Origin: Gemmatimonadota bacterium
GTDB lineage: Bacteria > Gemmatimonadota > Gemmatimonadetes > Longimicrobiales > Gaopeijiaceae
Reading direction: 5' to 3'
Assembly: GCA_018678395.1 (NCBI GenBank)
Contig: JAHHMJ010000456.1
Span: 1 to 5,826, forward strand
Length of the DNA: 5,826 nt
The notes below the pieces were generated by a model. It worked only from the letters and a program-made list of their open reading frames with translations. It did not search any database and had not been told where the DNA came from. Both the position numbers and the translations under genes were made by a program. Positions 1 to 3,100 of this stretch are shown here, piece by piece; position 1 is the stretch's first letter; every line of letters begins with the position of its first letter.

Positions 1-180
1 AGGCGAAGCGGGCTCTGGGTGTCGCTGGCAACCGGCGAAAGTGGAAGTCGGTCAAGGTGTTGTTGGATCCGACGGCGAACGGATCCTGACGGGCGGCGAG
101 CCGCCTGGTCCGAGGGATCACGCGAGCCGTGAGTTCGCTGGGGCCCCGATCACAGGTGGCCCCGCCGGGGCGAGGGGACG
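1..180. other. Unassigned region downstream of the giant gene
   Basis: No gene can be called with confidence. Reading on the minus strand after the stop, there are GC-rich inverted repeats: gcccc (159-163) with ggggc (167-171), ggggcc (140-145) with ggcccc (158-163), and ggcgg (92-96) with ccgcc (101-105). None is followed by a T-tract in the transcript, so a rho-independent terminator is not supported. Two ggatcc palindromes (65-70 and 81-86) are 10 bp apart. One minus-strand frame stays open from 178 to the edge, with a possible GTG at 119-121 but no convincing ribosome binding site. Confidence 0.5.
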
Positions 181-3100
181 TCACCGTCCCACCCGCCCCA
201 TGCCGAACACACCCTCGTCGAAGCGCCAGCCGAGACCGAAGTAGAATCCACGGTCCGTGACGTCTTCGAGGGCGAGCTCATCGTCGCGGAACCCGAAGAC
301 GTTGTATCCGGCGCTCAGTCGCAGGTCGTCCGAGACCGCCAGACCGGCTTCCAGGCCGAGGCCGAACCGATGCCCGTCGCCGAAGTGTGTGCGCCCGATG
401 ACGCCGGCGTCCAGGCGACGCGTCACGTCGAGCGTGGCCCGTCCGGAGAGGAGCTGGGCCGTGTGCGCCACGGGAGATCCGGTGCTCCGATCCGTGCTGT
501 GCTTCCAGGCCCACTGGGCGCGGGTCACCAGCGCGTCGGTCCAACGGACGTTCGCGTGCGCCGAGACGATGTGGGCGCGTCGGTCGATGGGTCCCTCGAC
601 GGCGCTCTCATCTTCGTCGGAGTGGTGTTCGTAGCGAGCCAGCACGTTCCACGAGTTGCGCCCGTCGCTTCGGTAGGCGACACCCAGGCGGGTCCGCTCG
701 TAGAACGGCCCTCCGTCCAGCGTGTTGCTCACGGCGCTCTGGCCGAGGAACGTCCATTGCGTCCCGAGCTTCTTCGCCAGTCCGGCGGTCGCGAAGACGT
801 GGTCGGACACCTCCGTGGAGCGGAATTCTCCCCGCAGAGTGCTCTTCCACAGGGGGCTGGTCGCCACCTCCAGCGCTCCGGTCACCGAGAAGGCGTCGCC
901 GGTCTCGACGTCGGCTACCGGACGGACCCGCTCCAGTGTGGTGTGGAGGCGTACTCCGTCCTTGATCGTCCAGCCGTTCCGCAGACCGATGGCCGCGTGT
1001 GCGCCCCGGCCCGAGATCCCGTTGCCGACCCGGTATTCCGAGAAGACGCTCTGGCCCTCGCGGTACTCGGCCGAGATGCCCACCAGGGTGGAGTTGCGAT
1101 CTCGGGTCGACCCCAGCGTGTAGGGGCCTGCAAGCGACGAGAGGAGCTCGTGCCGAGCGTAGAGCCGCGCGCGCTCGAGGATGCGGAGATCCGCACCGAT
1201 CCCGAGGCGTCGCGCATCGCCGTCCGAGAGGTCCTGCTCGAACTCGGTGAAGGCCGAGGCGCGCTCCGTGATCCGAGCCTCGACACGAGCGCCGAGGGCA
1301 TTCACGTCGACGTCGCCCACCTGCGGTACGACGGTCGCGCCGCTATCGGCCGAAGCCCATCGCCAGGTGATGCCGGCGCGCCACCGCTCGGAGAGGTCGC
1401 GACCCAGCGCCAGGCGGGCTCCGGAGAGGGCGCGCTCGGAGCGGTCGTCCACCGAGCGGAGAGCCTCGGCGTCCAGTGAGGTCCGGTCGTTCAGGGACAA
1501 CCGGCCCGTGAGGCCCATCTCCGTGCGCCCGGCCGCCAGACCTGCGCTCGGGTTGGAGAAGGTCGAGTCGACCCGAACCCAGCGCGCGCGCAGGTCGAGG
1601 CCGGCGGTCTGTCGTCCCGCCTCGAAACGCAGGCCGGTTCCGGAGCGGCTGCCGGCGCTGTCCGAGCGGGCGATCTCTGCTCTCACCCAGCCGGCCTCGC
1701 CGAGGCGTACCCCGACGTTTCCGCTGGCGAGATCGAAGCGGGCGTCGGGGACGTCGTCCCGGACCAGCCCCGCCCCGAGGGTGAGTCGCTCCCCGACGGC
1801 CACCTGCCCGTCGGCACCGAGCACCCAGTAGCGCTCGCCACCGAGCTCCGCTTCGTAGGTCACCCGGATGGAGACCGGGTTCTGGCGCTCGTCGAAGGAG
1901 GGGATCGGCCGTCGGAAGACCAGGCGGCCGGTGAACGGCTCGAGGGTGTAGTCGGTGAACCGCTGCAGCGGCTCCACGGCGAGGATCAGTCCGGGCTGGT
2001 TCCGATCTCGAGTCACGATCTCGACCCGCTCCGAGTTGAGCAGTCCGTCGGCGCGGCTCAGTGCGTACGGGCCGCTGACGCCGAGCGCCGGCAGCTCGTC
2101 GACCACCAGGCGCGCCCGGTCCCGGCTGGCGAACGCCCGTACCAGCGCGCGATCGGTCTCCAGATGCTGGAGCACACCGTTGAGGGTCCGGTTGTAACGC
2201 CCGAGTTGGCGGGCCTCGTCGTACGTGGCCGTAGCGAAATCGCCGTACATCAGGTACGAGCGATCCCGGCCGACCGCCGCGAAGAGGCGTCCCTTCGACT
2301 GGGCTTCGAAGAGAGTGGGAGAGGCGTCGCCCAGGACGTCGTAGAGTTCATCGGGCCGGAGGTCGGCGAAGAAGCGACGCCCGGTGTCCTTCTCGGTGTC
2401 GAACCGCACGGTGACGCGGGTCCGTTCGTCGATTCGGCCGGTGGCGAACGCGGCAGCCCGGGCTCCGAGGCGCAGGGTCCCGTCGTCGTTGGACTCCGAA
2501 ATCTCCACCAGTGCGTCGCGGAAGCGGTCCCGGACGCCGGCGGTGAGGAGCTCGCCGTCGGCGAGGGTGCGGAGATCGAGGCGTGCCTCGACCCACCCGC
2601 TGATCAGCAGACCGTCGGTCGGCTGCATCCCGGTCGAGCCGGCGCGGGGGCCGACCGTCGCGGGGTCACCCCCCCAGGCCTCGGCGGCGGGGTCGAGGAG
2701 CATGCCGGACGTGGAGCCGGCCCGGCGGAATCCGGACGCGGGTGTCGAGGTCGCGTCTCCGCCGCCGGCGAGAACTCCGGACCAGACACGCGCCTGCCAC
2801 GGGTCCTCACCCGTTCGCAGGGGTCGATCGGCGGGCGCTGCACGGCGCCCGAAGGTGCCGGCCGGGCCCACTCCGGGCGCGAGCGAGGTGCCGCCCCGAA
2901 GTGCGGCGCCGTTGGGCACGGCCACGTCGGGTACGGGCCCCAGAGCCACCCGGGCCTGGACCGCTGTCCACAGCCGCGGCCCGGCGCGATCGTCGCCGAA
3001 GTCCGCGCGAGCGATCTCGCCGCGGGTCAGATCGACCAGACGGTTCGCACCGTCCCCGCCATGTCGGGTCGTGAGGCGACGCAGCACCAGATCCGAGGGT

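Noticed and set aside
90..171. Rho-independent terminator for the giant gene
   Set aside because: GC-rich stems are present at 159-171, 140-163 and 90-107, but no run of T follows any of them in the direction of transcription, and such stems are expected by chance at this GC content.
2..244. Plus-strand open frame crossing the 3' end of the giant gene, as the end of a convergent gene
   Set aside because: Overlaps the barrel's coding end by over 60 bp, has weaker codon-position bias than the opposite strand, and gives a Gly/Pro/Arg-rich translation resembling no family I recognise.
370..1479. 369-residue plus-strand open frame antisense to the barrel region
   Set aside because: It shares codon boundaries with the minus-strand gene, so its stop codons need A at the gene's third positions, which is rare in this GC-rich DNA. 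The translation is Arg/Gly/Val/Ala-rich with no domain pattern.
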